In this document: positions 16,280-25,668 of the stretch, piece after piece | Position numbering within the stretch: the first letter of the stretch is position 1 | Layout: each line of letters begins with the position of its first letter | Source: Perlabentimonas sp964490015 | GTDB lineage: Bacteria; Bacteroidota; Bacteroidia; Bacteroidales; Tenuifilaceae | NCBI GenBank assembly: GCA_964490015.1 | Contig: CAZBBA010000023.1 | Coordinates: 1-52,025 of the forward strand | Length of the DNA stretch: 52,025 bases | Reading direction: 5' to 3' | The notes under the pieces: generated by a model | Seen by the model: the letters and a program-made list of their open reading frames with translations, nothing else | Databases searched by the model: none | What the model was told of the DNA's origin: nothing | Program-made: the position numbers and the translations under genes

Positions 16280-18238
16280 TTAAATCTTTTTTAGGACAAT
16301 TAGCTCCGATTGCTTGCGGGTAGCCTGGGTGTAAAACTCGCGAAGCGTTTTGTAGTCCTTGGCCTCGAATCGGATTTGGCTTATGCTAAATCGGCTCTGA
16401 ACTGTTATAGTGTTTCCTACCCGTGTACATGCAAAAACGAATGCGCCACCCCTGTCGGGTAATGCCAAGTTTATATTTTTGGGCAATTCATCCACCTCAT
16501 ACCCTTCGGGAATTCGAATAACAGCCGTGTAGGTTAGCAGTTCGGGACATCCAAAATCGATGGGGTACTTACGCTCCTCGTTAAGGAATGCATTGCTGAA
16601 ATCGGAAACATGAAAGTTGGGGTTGAAAACTAGCCCGATATGGGTTGGTTCTACTGTGCTTGTAGCTGCGAATTCGAATTGTTCGTTGACGTATTTTGAT
16701 AAGCTATCGAGATTTTCCAACGTCAAATTACTGATTTCCCAGCTGGGATTATTTGCCATTAGTAGGTCTTTGTATCCTTTCTTACTCTCCAGCTTAACTA
16801 GTCGTCGTATTCTATATCCATCGTAGCCAGAGTACGATTTTTTGACTTTGCCCTTTAACATTCCCAAGCTATCAATTTCAACATCAACATTTATGGCTGT
16901 AATGTCCATCTCGCCATTGGTAAGATCGATCCAGGTAGAGTTGGCCAAGTTAATTAGTCGACCCTGGTTGTTGAGTGCTTGGAAAGGGAGTACATTGAAG
17001 GGAAGTAACGGCTCAGTGGCATCAACCAGGTAGGTTTTGTCGCCAATTTTCACGCTGGCCACCACATGGTTAAAGCTCTGAATCATGGCCATAAATGGGT
17101 GGAGCGATCCATTGGTTCGAGTACTTAGTATTACGGGATGCACACTTAGATTGGCTTTTTGGAGCATAGCGATTAGGATAAGATTTACCTCGGCGCTATT
17201 ACCGCGTTCGCGGTTATATACCTTCTTTAGATTATCAGTGGCGCTAAACCGGTATCGCCCATCCCAAAGAATTTTATTGGCTACAAACTCCCGAATGGCC
17301 TTTAGCTTCGAGAGTTCATCGTTGGGGCATTTGCTAATAACCTCGCTGGTAACCTTATCGAGAAAACTTGTTTTCTTTAAGGCTTCGCCAAAATCACTTC
17401 GTTCGAGCACTTTTTTGGGTAAGTCCTTGTAGCTGGGAGTTATCACCTGGTACGATCCTCCAGGGAAATTTGTTCCCGCCAGCTCGAAATCGACCCTAAT
17501 ATAATGATCCTTAACCCCAGTTATATGGGGTTCGCGCTCAAAGGCAGGTATATTGCTGCCCACCCAGCGAAGAACACGGGCAGTGGTGCGGTGGCCGCCC
17601 ACAAAGGTGTTGGCAATAGAAGTGCTTCTTGTTATTGATTTTGCATCCCCTTTTACTATGGACTTGTAATCAAAAAAATCGTTGTACTCGGCTGAGTACT
17701 CTGACAAGCGGGTGGGGATTTCGGACTGGAACTCCCAGGGCATAAACCTGTACACATACACTGTGGTGTGCTTGTACTGATATTCGATTACCGAGCCCAC
17801 GGCAACGTTGGCAAAGGCAATACGTAAGGTTTTGTGGTACTTGCTAGAGTTATCCTTTATAAACTCCTTGGGATTAACGGGTGTTTCAACAATGCTGTCG
17901 TTGATAATGTTGTAGGTAGATGCCTTAACCCTAGTTAGCTTATCCTCGCTTAGGTAAGGAATCTCGATATTGGCGTAATCGAAACCGTCGGAGTTAAGGA
18001 TTTTAATTCTAACATTTCTTTCGAATTCAATGGCAAACCTACTGCCGGTATATACCAGATAGGCTTTGCCTCTATCGGAAAGGATAACCGCGCTGGCATC
18101 GGGGTCGGGTTTGTAGGTGGTCATCTGCAGGTCGGCGCGGGAAATATCACCAAAGGGAAAGGCAATTTTTTGGGCACTGGCCGAGAGGGCAAATGCCGTG
18201 AGGAGAACAAAAAGTGTGAACTTGCGATTTTTTTGCAT
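16280..18238 (-). CDS. DUF3857 protein with degenerate transglutaminase core
   Basis: A 652-residue paralogue of the downstream DUF3857 protein. It has a signal peptide (ending SASAQ), a DUF3857 domain and a transglutaminase-like core. The core keeps the His (SFNHVVASV) and Asp (YLVDATEPLLPF), but the position of the catalytic Cys is Ser348 in RGNSAEVN. Ser at this place is seen in other Bacteroidota homologues as I recall them, so it is likely a non-catalytic or binding variant rather than a sequencing error. It lies 25 nt downstream of the TIG/Kelch lipoprotein and 20 nt upstream of the Cys-bearing paralogue, suggesting one operon in which active and inactive copies work together. Confidence 0.85.
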   Translation of the reverse strand: MQKNRKFTLFVLLTAFALSASAQKIAFPFGDISRADLQMTTYKPDPDASAVILSDRGKAYLVYTGSRFAIEFERNVRIKILNSDGFDYANIEIPYLSEDKLTRVKASTYNIINDSIVETPVNPKEFIKDNSSKYHKTLRIAFANVAVGSVIEYQYKHTTVYVYRFMPWEFQSEIPTRLSEYSAEYNDFFDYKSIVKGDAKSITRSTSIANTFVGGHRTTARVLRWVGSNIPAFEREPHITGVKDHYIRVDFELAGTNFPGGSYQVITPSYKDLPKKVLERSDFGEALKKTSFLDKVTSEVISKCPNDELSKLKAIREFVANKILWDGRYRFSATDNLKKVYNRERGNSAEVNLILIAMLQKANLSVHPVILSTRTNGSLHPFMAMIQSFNHVVASVKIGDKTYLVDATEPLLPFNVLPFQALNNQGRLINLANSTWIDLTNGEMDITAINVDVEIDSLGMLKGKVKKSYSGYDGYRIRRLVKLESKKGYKDLLMANNPSWEISNLTLENLDSLSKYVNEQFEFAATSTVEPTHIGLVFNPNFHVSDFSNAFLNEERKYPIDFGCPELLTYTAVIRIPEGYEVDELPKNINLALPDRGGAFVFACTRVGNTITVQSRFSISQIRFEAKDYKTLREFYTQATRKQSELIVLKKI

Positions 18239-18263
18239 AGCTGGTTTTATTTAAAATGAGAAA

Positions 18264-21152
18264 TTAGGGTTCTAGGGTGGGGTCGTATTCGTAGAAGTCG
18301 TTTATTCCATTAAAGAAATTCCCAAAAGCGTTCCTTCCTAAGCCCCAGTAACCTTTGCCATTGAATGAGAAACTTGAGGACTCACTCCTGAGTTGACCTG
18401 GAAAATCGGTTTTTTTAATCCAGGTGTCTGAGTCAATATTGTAGGCCCAAAAATCTTCATATTCTTTAGTGGATTCATTAAAAATATATGCCTGACGCCC
18501 AGTGCCATAATATATAATATTGTTAATGGCAAAACATGTGGCAAAAAACCGCCTTTCTCCTGGAAAATCGGTTTTTTTAATCCATGTATCACTTGTTGGA
18601 TCATACTCCCAAACCTCACCATTACTGTGGATTACGAATCCTTTATTGTTCGTGGTTGTTGAACAATAGGAGCCATATATGGTTTCGAAAGGGATGTTAT
18701 TCTTCTGTTCCCAACTGTCATCAACAGGATTATACTCCCAAAAATCGTGTAAAGGAGATGTTTCGGCAGCATTGTTAAATCCACCGCCTATATAGGCTTT
18801 ATTTGAGAACGATAAGGAAAAACCCAGTTGACGATATTGACCAGGGAAACTGTTAAGCTGTGTCCATTCTTCTAAAAATATATCATATGCAAGTACCGTG
18901 CTAGCAGGACTATAAGAGGAGTTTAGCCCGCCAACACGAATAAATGAGTTATTAAAAGTAAAATCTGTTGTATTGTAAACCCTACCAATGTTTGGAATAT
19001 CGGGTATTGCAGAATAACTTAAAGTATTTACAAGTGGATTGAAAGTATAGAAATAACTTCTATATTCTCTGTGCGAATTATAAAGGGTGGATGGCATAAA
19101 GATATATGCCCTTTCGTTGTCAGAAAATGTGCAACCAGGTATTACATGAATGCTTGTGTAATTATCGTACTTAACTCGAAGCCATGGCGAAAATGATTCG
19201 TAAAGTACATCACTTTCGTCTTTCGTCCCATACCACTCAACAGATAACTTGTAAACTCCTCTAGGTATCTTTGCATCAACTACAATTTTATTTTTTTCAT
19301 TGCTTAAAACTTTAGCTTCAATATCACCAAAATACACTCTGTTGTTATGAGGATCCCACACAAAGTTCTCCCCGTTTATTGTGAATACTCTGTTAGCTAT
19401 ACCACTAGTTGGAGAATAATTGGAAATAATGGGTGGGAGTAATTTGAAATAATCATTAAGCACATGTTTATTGTTACCTATGTATAAAACGATTTTTTGA
19501 TTGGCTGCAAATAAAAAGGGAATCCTGAAAATGATCGTATTTGGAGAAATTTCTGTAATCTCGGCTTTAGTTCCACCCCAATTGTAACTAGTGTCCCACG
19601 TTTCAAAAAATCTTATCTGGGTTTGTTCTGGTTCAATATTCAGATATTCCCCTGAGATGGTTAACTCATCCCCAAAACCAGCAGTTTTTGGGTAAAAGTC
19701 GATTATTTTAGGGTTTGTCGCTTCAAAGTCATCGGTCGAAACAGCAACCTGGCTGCCCACCACTGCTTTAATCTTAACCATCCCAGATGTATTAGTTGGA
19801 ACGATGGCGATTAGGCGTTGCTGGGTAATACTGAAAATGGTGGCTTCCTTCTCGCCAAAGTAGATTTTGGTGTTTTTGGTTGAGAAATTGCCCTCAATCG
19901 TAATTCTTGAGCCTGCACCTGCCTGTTGGGGGGAGAATGAGGTGATTGATGGCCCCTGTAACTCGAAGCTGTTGTTGGCCTGAACCTGAATGCTGTTTGC
20001 TTTATAGTAAAGAGGTATGGCACCTGAAGGGTTTGGCGTTGTAAGCTGTAAGGGAACAACAACTTTAATTGAGTTTTTCGAATAGTCTAAAATGGCGGCC
20101 TCGGTTGTATTGAAGAATATTTTACTGTAAGCTTTATTGTAATGAAAATTGCCATTCACTGTAACTTCTTGCCCCCAGGTGGCCGTTGCAGGTGTAAACC
20201 CTGTAATAGCGGGCTGCTGCAACTTTAACGTTGTGCTTGCGCTTGCTGAGATGCTGTTGAACTCTGCACGAAGCGAATTCTCGAGTGTATTCAGCTCGTC
20301 GGGAACAGTTAGCGTTATTGTATTACGACTAGTAAAGTTTAATTTTTTTATCTCAATTCCTCCCAGGGTGTACTTTAGATTTGGATTGTTCAGGTTAGTT
20401 CCTGTTGCTGTAATTATATCTCCCCAGCCCGCAGTTTTTGGTGAAAAGTCGGTAATGGTTAGGGGCACCAGCTTAAACCGATAGGTGTAAAACTGACTCG
20501 TGTTCCCAAATATATCAACAGATAGGTAGCATTCGCTATCGCCAAGGCCAAAGGGAACCTGAACTATAACCATACTGTCGCTTGGGCTTTCAACAAATCC
20601 GCCTGTGGGGACTCTGGCAATTCCAAACTGTAGTTTTAGCTGTGAAGCAACGTTGCTGAAGTTTTTACCCTTAATTGTAATGGTGTCTCCCCACGCGGCG
20701 GTTCTTGGCTCAAAGCTTGTAATTTGGGGCGCCTCACTTCCCAGGCTTTTGAACAGCACCGCCTCGCTGTAAATAACCTTACCCTTAACCCTTGCATACG
20801 CCCTCACGTAGTAGTTCCTCTGAGTATCCAACGCTCTTTGAACTCGGGTTTCGAAGTACGAGCTGCCAAGCTGAATGTCGATATCAACAAAATCGTTGGC
20901 ACTTGCGCTCAGCTGCTCATTTGTGCCCCACACAAATCCATAGTTGTCCACGGGGCTATTGCCCAGCGACTCAACCTCGCCCCTAAATGTTGCCCCAGAA
21001 TTATTGATATTAACTACCTCCAGGGTTTTAACCCTTGGGTACTCCCGTTGCCCCTCAATGTTGTCTTGGCAGGAGATAAGGTGGGCGCTAAGAAATAATG
21101 TGAGTAAAAAACTCACTGAAAATTTTTTACTCAGGAAAGTGTGCTTTTTCAC
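18264..21152 (-). CDS. Large TIG/IPT-repeat and Kelch-repeat surface lipoprotein
   Basis: A 962-residue lipoprotein with lipobox LISC (Cys28). After a fibronectin-like N-terminal domain (about 35-140), six IPT/TIG immunoglobulin-like domains follow, each opening with a variant of P.I..F.P..A..G..ITI.G..F. The C-terminal third (from about 660) is a Kelch-type beta-propeller with repeats such as EYNPVDDSWEQKNNIPF, EYDPTSDTWIKKTDFPG and YNIDSDTWIKKTDFPGQ. The architecture suggests a surface adhesion, glycan-binding or scaffolding protein. No T9SS C-terminal sorting domain is evident. It heads a probable operon with the two DUF3857 proteins. The start is the ATG giving the signal peptide. Confidence 0.88.
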   Translation of the reverse strand: MKKHTFLSKKFSVSFLLTLFLSAHLISCQDNIEGQREYPRVKTLEVVNINNSGATFRGEVESLGNSPVDNYGFVWGTNEQLSASANDFVDIDIQLGSSYFETRVQRALDTQRNYYVRAYARVKGKVIYSEAVLFKSLGSEAPQITSFEPRTAAWGDTITIKGKNFSNVASQLKLQFGIARVPTGGFVESPSDSMVIVQVPFGLGDSECYLSVDIFGNTSQFYTYRFKLVPLTITDFSPKTAGWGDIITATGTNLNNPNLKYTLGGIEIKKLNFTSRNTITLTVPDELNTLENSLRAEFNSISASASTTLKLQQPAITGFTPATATWGQEVTVNGNFHYNKAYSKIFFNTTEAAILDYSKNSIKVVVPLQLTTPNPSGAIPLYYKANSIQVQANNSFELQGPSITSFSPQQAGAGSRITIEGNFSTKNTKIYFGEKEATIFSITQQRLIAIVPTNTSGMVKIKAVVGSQVAVSTDDFEATNPKIIDFYPKTAGFGDELTISGEYLNIEPEQTQIRFFETWDTSYNWGGTKAEITEISPNTIIFRIPFLFAANQKIVLYIGNNKHVLNDYFKLLPPIISNYSPTSGIANRVFTINGENFVWDPHNNRVYFGDIEAKVLSNEKNKIVVDAKIPRGVYKLSVEWYGTKDESDVLYESFSPWLRVKYDNYTSIHVIPGCTFSDNERAYIFMPSTLYNSHREYRSYFYTFNPLVNTLSYSAIPDIPNIGRVYNTTDFTFNNSFIRVGGLNSSYSPASTVLAYDIFLEEWTQLNSFPGQYRQLGFSLSFSNKAYIGGGFNNAAETSPLHDFWEYNPVDDSWEQKNNIPFETIYGSYCSTTTNNKGFVIHSNGEVWEYDPTSDTWIKKTDFPGERRFFATCFAINNIIYYGTGRQAYIFNESTKEYEDFWAYNIDSDTWIKKTDFPGQLRSESSSFSFNGKGYWGLGRNAFGNFFNGINDFYEYDPTLEP

Positions 21153-21291
21153 AAAAAAATAAGTTTATTTACAGGGGTTTCCATAAATTTGAAACGGCCT
21201 AGACCTCATCAAAGATAGTTGTTTTGCGATAATTCCAAATATTATTTGTTCCTTTATGTGTTTTTAGGGCGAAAAAATAACTTATGTAAAT

Positions 21292-22587
21292 ATGTTCAGA
21301 AAGATATTTTTACTCTCAGCTTCTACTTTTTTAGCAATTTCAAGTGTTCTTGGGCAAACACTGTATCGCGATGGCTACGTGGTTAACACCAATGGCGATA
21401 CGCTAAAAGGCTTGGTGCAGTACTTTGAGGGGAGTAGAGTTCCCCAGAAAATTACTTTCAAGCGGTTCGATATTGCCACCCCTCGGGTATATTTACCCAA
21501 TGAGCTAATGGCTTTTGGGTACAGGAGTGGAAGTCATTTTGAATCAAAGATTATTGACGGCAAACATGTTTTACTTGAGTGCTATGTAAAAGGTGATATT
21601 AGCCTTTACGCCAATGGGAAGAAGGTGTACGTTAGCAAAGCAAATGTTGGCCTAGTAGATATAACTAAAGATATTATTAGCACCAAAACGGGAAGTAGTT
21701 ATTCTAATCCCATAAAATTTATTTCCTCTATAACTTCAAGTGTAAAGGATTTTGAAGTTCCACATGACCAAAAATTGAATCCTGATTCCCTGTCGGTTTT
21801 ATTTGCCAAGTATAATGAGCGATCGAAAAAACCGTTCCAGGTTTTTGCTCAAAACTCAAGCGATAATAATTTATATAGTACAAGAAAAACCGAACGCACT
21901 GTAGGCATTAGGGCAGGAATGAAGATGGCCCATGTTTCTACACGTGTGATTGAAACTCGCTACACCTTTTTTGATTATACTGCAGGTAACAATTCCTTTA
22001 GTTTTGCTGCTTTTTATAGCCAACAAGTATCAAGGTTAAACAACAATCTTGCCGTTCAATTCGAATTGATATACGCTGATAATAGCTACAAGGTTTACGA
22101 GAAGTTTGATCGGAAAACTCCTATTGAAACACACTATATAGAGCTAATATCAAACCAGTCTATTTTAACCATTCCTATCGGATTGGTTTATACCTATCCT
22201 ATGGGAAAGTTCTCACCTTTTCTGCACGCTGGCATCTCGTATAGTTTTATTCTCTTTTCTGATGATCAAAAATATTTGGATGTTTTGAGATTGAATAATG
22301 ACATTTACTCGTATGGTGTTGATGAGGAGAAATTTACACGACAAAATGATTTATTAAGGGCTAATGTAGAAATAGGAGCAAAGTACAAGATTACCTCGGA
22401 TTTATTTCTTCTTGCTGGTATTAATGCTGAAACTATAATGAACTTTGTTAATCTTGATGCAAGCCCTTTTCCCATATCTAAAGCGACTGACACATTTAAA
22501 TTTAAGTATCTGCACAGTTCAACTGTTGAGCTATCACGAAAATCTCCGTTAGTTACGTTTAGGATTGGGGTAGGTTTTACTTTTTAA
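21292..22587 (+). CDS. Predicted outer-membrane beta-barrel protein
   Basis: A 431-residue exported protein with a signal peptide (ending VLGQ). The N-terminal third (YRDGYVVNTNGDTLKGLVQYF) resembles a domain seen in many Bacteroidota proteins that precede a barrel. The C-terminal half has alternating amphipathic strands with aromatic ends (GIRAGMKMAHVS; PIGLVYTYPMGKFSPFLHAGISYSF; VTFRIGVGFTF), ending in Phe as outer-membrane barrels do. Function is not recognised. It is divergent from the TIG/Kelch lipoprotein across a 139-nt AT-rich gap in which I see no clear consensus promoter. Confidence 0.75.
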   Translation: MFRKIFLLSASTFLAISSVLGQTLYRDGYVVNTNGDTLKGLVQYFEGSRVPQKITFKRFDIATPRVYLPNELMAFGYRSGSHFESKIIDGKHVLLECYVKGDISLYANGKKVYVSKANVGLVDITKDIISTKTGSSYSNPIKFISSITSSVKDFEVPHDQKLNPDSLSVLFAKYNERSKKPFQVFAQNSSDNNLYSTRKTERTVGIRAGMKMAHVSTRVIETRYTFFDYTAGNNSFSFAAFYSQQVSRLNNNLAVQFELIYADNSYKVYEKFDRKTPIETHYIELISNQSILTIPIGLVYTYPMGKFSPFLHAGISYSFILFSDDQKYLDVLRLNNDIYSYGVDEEKFTRQNDLLRANVEIGAKYKITSDLFLLAGINAETIMNFVNLDASPFPISKATDTFKFKYLHSSTVELSRKSPLVTFRIGVGFTF

Positions 22588-22640
22588 TCAGTCCTAATGC
22601 CTGTGGACTCTAGTTAAAAATCGTTAAGCTTTTCGTTTGT

Positions 22641-22673
22641 TTTGCTGATAATCCAATCATCCAAGTAAATTTG
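22641..22673 (+). promoter_or_regulatory. Bacteroidota-type promoter
   Basis: TTTG at 22641-22644, a 21-nt spacer, then TAAATTTG at 22666-22673, matching the -33/-7 consensus of the Bacteroidota primary sigma factor. It predicts transcription starting about 14 nt before the TTG start at 22694, supporting that unusual start. Confidence 0.62.
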
Positions 22674-22693
22674 AGCTAAGAAAATTTGCGCCG

Positions 22694-23482
22694 TTGAAAA
22701 GGATAATTATTGTACTGCTGCTCTTCGCATGCTCATTTATAACCCTTGGCTCTCAAGTTAAGGATACCGTTCCAACTATTCACTTCCAGCTGGTGGATGC
22801 GGTAAATGGTGCTCCGGTTTCGCTGGGTCATGCGGTGAATACGGGTTTGCGTAAGGGAATTGTTGCCGATATGCTTGGATATTTTAGCATGCCCGTTGCC
22901 TATGGCGATACGCTTATAATAACAGCAATAGGTTATCATCAAATGCGAATTCCTTCTTTAGGTCAGTTTATTGCCGATTCGCTATACTATCCAATCCGCT
23001 TAACTCCCCGATCGTACGAGATTCGCGAGGTTCGTATAACACGTTTCGGAACCTACGAGCGCTTTATCCGCGAGGTGGCCACCATGGATATGCCCAAATC
23101 GGAGCAGGAGAAGCTGCAGGAGCGGCTCGAGGAGTATATCAGCAAGCAGATTACAGGCATGGCGCTGGCCAATACACCATCGGCAGCTGGTGGTTTTATG
23201 TTTGGCGAGGACTGGTTTATGAAGCAGAAGCAAAAAATTGAGGAGAAACGGGTTGAGGAGCAAAAATGGGATATTATCCACCGAAAATTCTCGGCGCGAA
23301 TAGTTGCCGATCTTACAGGACTTGAGGGAGTTGATGTGATTCGATTTATGGAATATTGCAATTTTACCGAGGGTTACCTGCTGCTGGCCAGCGAGTATGA
23401 GGTTCGAATTAGAATTTTAAATAATTTTGAAGCGTATAAACAATCGAAACAACTGCAAAATGGACGCTCCAACACGAGATAA
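22694..23482 (+). CDS. Exported protein with carboxypeptidase-like regulatory domain
   Basis: A 262-residue product beginning at a TTG codon; no ATG or GTG lies in frame before the signal peptide (KRIIIVLLLFACSFITLGSQ), and the promoter just upstream argues for this start. Residues about 25-105 form a CarboxypepD_reg-like beta-sandwich (FQLVDAVNGAPVSLGHAV...GYFSMPVAYGDTLIITAIGYH), the domain usually found at the front of TonB-dependent receptors but here standing alone. The remainder is charged and helical (KSEQEKLQERLEEYISKQI). The function is unknown. Its 3' end overlaps the following dehydratase start by 23 nt. Confidence 0.75.
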   Translation: MKRIIIVLLLFACSFITLGSQVKDTVPTIHFQLVDAVNGAPVSLGHAVNTGLRKGIVADMLGYFSMPVAYGDTLIITAIGYHQMRIPSLGQFIADSLYYPIRLTPRSYEIREVRITRFGTYERFIREVATMDMPKSEQEKLQERLEEYISKQITGMALANTPSAAGGFMFGEDWFMKQKQKIEEKRVEEQKWDIIHRKFSARIVADLTGLEGVDVIRFMEYCNFTEGYLLLASEYEVRIRILNNFEAYKQSKQLQNGRSNTR

Positions 23483-24404
23483 TATTATTGTTGCCCACCG
23501 CACGGTAAGGCAATATGCTCATCGCACGCCTGTGCTTACCTCGCAGTCGATCAATAAAATATTGGGCTGCGAAATTTTTTTTAAATGCGAGAACTTTCAG
23601 AAAGTGGGTGCATTTAAGTTTCGGGGTGCTTCGAATGCGGTGTTTAATCTCCACGATAAGCTTGCACAGAACGGCGTTTGTACTCATAGCTCGGGTAATC
23701 ACGCTGCTGCGTTAGCTTTGGCTGCCGCCATTAGGGGAATTCCTGCTTATATTGTTATGCCTAGCAATGCTCCAGCCATAAAGCGCAAAGCGGTTGAGGG
23801 ATACGGTGCCATAATTACTACATGTGAGCCAACTCAGGCCGATAGGGAAAAAACCTTACAGGAAGTTCAGGTAAGAACAGGCGCCACTTTTATTCATCCA
23901 TACGAGAATTTTGATGTGATATGTGGCCAGGGAACAGCGGCGCTGGAACTACTAGAGGAAGTAAGCGATTTGAATTCCTTGCTGACACCCGTTGGCGGCG
24001 GAGGCCTTTTCTCCGGAACACTTATCTACTCAAAAGAAACATTCCCAAAACTCGAGGTTTATGCTGGCGAACCCCAGAATGCCGACGATGCTTTCCGCTC
24101 GCTGCGCGATGGAGTTTTGCACCCATCAGTAAACCCAAATACCATAGCCGACGGGTTGCGTACTTCGCTATGTCCACTCACCTTGTCTATAATTCAGCGC
24201 TATGCCGATGGCATTTTAACCGTTTCGGAAGAATCAATTGTGCAGGCCATGCGAATGGTTTGGGAACGAATGAAGATAATTATTGAGCCATCGTCGGCAG
24301 TGCCTGTTGCCGCGGTGATGTGCAATCCTCAATTGTTTAAGGAGATAAAGGTAGGTATTGTAATTTCGGGGGGTAATGTAGATTTGGAGAATCTCCCTTT
24401 CTAA
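23460..24404 (+). CDS. PLP-dependent threonine/serine dehydratase or serine racemase
   Basis: A 314-residue fold-type II PLP enzyme. Motifs: KCENFQKVGAFKFRGA with the Schiff-base Lys53, SSGNHAAALALAA (phosphate and substrate loop), TPVGGGGLFSGT (PLP-phosphate glycine loop) and a C-terminal VISGGNVDL. The length lacks the regulatory ACT domain of biosynthetic threonine deaminase, so it is closer to serine racemase or catabolic threonine/serine ammonia-lyase; these cannot be separated by sequence alone. The ATG at 23460 (MDAPTRDN) is preferred over an in-frame ATG at 23427; it overlaps the preceding gene by 23 nt, consistent with translational coupling. It converges with the HTH regulator two bases away. 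Confidence 0.88.
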   Translation: MDAPTRDNIIVAHRTVRQYAHRTPVLTSQSINKILGCEIFFKCENFQKVGAFKFRGASNAVFNLHDKLAQNGVCTHSSGNHAAALALAAAIRGIPAYIVMPSNAPAIKRKAVEGYGAIITTCEPTQADREKTLQEVQVRTGATFIHPYENFDVICGQGTAALELLEEVSDLNSLLTPVGGGGLFSGTLIYSKETFPKLEVYAGEPQNADDAFRSLRDGVLHPSVNPNTIADGLRTSLCPLTLSIIQRYADGILTVSEESIVQAMRMVWERMKIIIEPSSAVPVAAVMCNPQLFKEIKVGIVISGGNVDLENLPF

Positions 24405-24406
24405 GC

Positions 24407-25447
24407 TTATCCCTCCTCAATCCTTTTCATCAGGCTATCGATCATTTTGTTGGCGTTCTGAAAGAATTGAAACCGTTGCTTTTCGGCCGATCCGCTCACC
24501 AGTGTCGATTTTTTGATGATATTGTTAAGCCACTGCTCGGTTTTCTTGCAGTAGCTCTCGTTGTTGGTGGTCATTGAGCTAAAGCTCAAATGGCCCAGCG
24601 AAACCGACTGAAAGTCGCCAATGGTGATTAGCTGGCAGTTGTTGTTCAGCTCAATATCGCTAAGGTACAGCTTAAAGTTTAGCGATGAGCCATCCTCCAT
24701 TTCGGGTTTTGCTTCCAATTCGGGGTTTAGGGTGTTTAACTGCTTAGTGCTTATCTCGGCCATTCGCTCAATGTCCTCAATCTCCTTGCTGAGGTCAGCG
24801 CACACGCGCACAGCATCCTCTTTCGAATCAAATATTCCCGATTCCCAGTAGAAGCTTATTTGCTTAAGTGTGCTTTTAACTGTCGATTCGGTCCAGACCT
24901 CAACCGAGGGTACTCGGGCGTAAAGATCCGAAATGGATTTTCCCAGCTGCAACAGTTCATGGAATTGGAAATCGGCATCGTATTTCACCTTGCTCAAATC
25001 GGGAAGATTCATTATCGTTCTCATCCAGTAAAAGATGGTAAAGTTGGCCAGCTCTGGATAGTTAAAGTGATGCAGAAAGGGAATATCCTGACAGGCAAAT
25101 ACAATCTTTGGATCCTTGGCTGAGGCCAGCAACTCGAGCTGCTTCTTAATATCACCCAGAAATTCAGCAAAGCTCTCGGCATTTATCTCCATGGGAACGA
25201 AGTTAAAGGTAACCATCCCCGATTTTACCTTGCTGAAAGCATCAAACGAAATCTGAAAATGATCGCATAGCTTCACAATCTCGTGAATATCGAGCAGAGT
25301 TTCGCCCCTCATGCGCCTGTATGCGCTGTCGGTGCTTATCTCTAAAATATCCGACAGCTCATTAACCAGCGATGAGGTTGTGGGGATAACATCCTCGATA
25401 CCCCTAAGAAACTGAGCCTGTAAACCGGCTGCTTCGGTTGTTGTCAT
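24407..25447 (-). CDS. Helix-turn-helix regulator (BetR-like, SAYRRMRGE type)
   Basis: A 346-residue protein with an N-terminal HTH (about 25-65): SLVNELSDILEISTDSAYRR followed by MRGETLLDIHEIVKLC, a pattern shared by many Bacteroidota regulators. The long C-terminal region is alpha-helical without a recognised ligand-binding domain. An in-frame ATG at 25561 would add 38 residues that look non-homologous, so the ATG at 25447 is chosen. It diverges from the small lipoprotein at 25669 and may control it, which is inference from position only. Confidence 0.75.
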   Translation of the reverse strand: MTTTEAAGLQAQFLRGIEDVIPTTSSLVNELSDILEISTDSAYRRMRGETLLDIHEIVKLCDHFQISFDAFSKVKSGMVTFNFVPMEINAESFAEFLGDIKKQLELLASAKDPKIVFACQDIPFLHHFNYPELANFTIFYWMRTIMNLPDLSKVKYDADFQFHELLQLGKSISDLYARVPSVEVWTESTVKSTLKQISFYWESGIFDSKEDAVRVCADLSKEIEDIERMAEISTKQLNTLNPELEAKPEMEDGSSLNFKLYLSDIELNNNCQLITIGDFQSVSLGHLSFSSMTTNNESYCKKTEQWLNNIIKKSTLVSGSAEKQRFQFFQNANKMIDSLMKRIEEG

Positions 25448-25635
25448 AAAAAAGTTGCAAAAGATATTAATGTCGCCAAAAACATTTGCGAAATGTACAA
25501 CTTTTTTGTTGAATGTTGCGGAAATCGCAAATAAATATGGTTCAGCACCATGAATATTCACCAGAATTTGGTAATTCTCCCAGAATTCTGTTGTCTCGAG
25601 GTGCTATTCAATTATGTAACACGCTATGCTATTCC

Positions 25636-25643
25636 TACCTTTG
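25636..25643 (+). promoter_or_regulatory. Candidate -7 element (TACCTTTG)
   Basis: TACCTTTG matches TAnnTTTG and lies 26 nt before the ATG at 25669. No good -33 TTTG is at the expected distance, so activator dependence or weak promoter strength is possible. Confidence 0.45.
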
Positions 25644-25668
25644 ACTTAAACAAATCACCCTAATTGTT

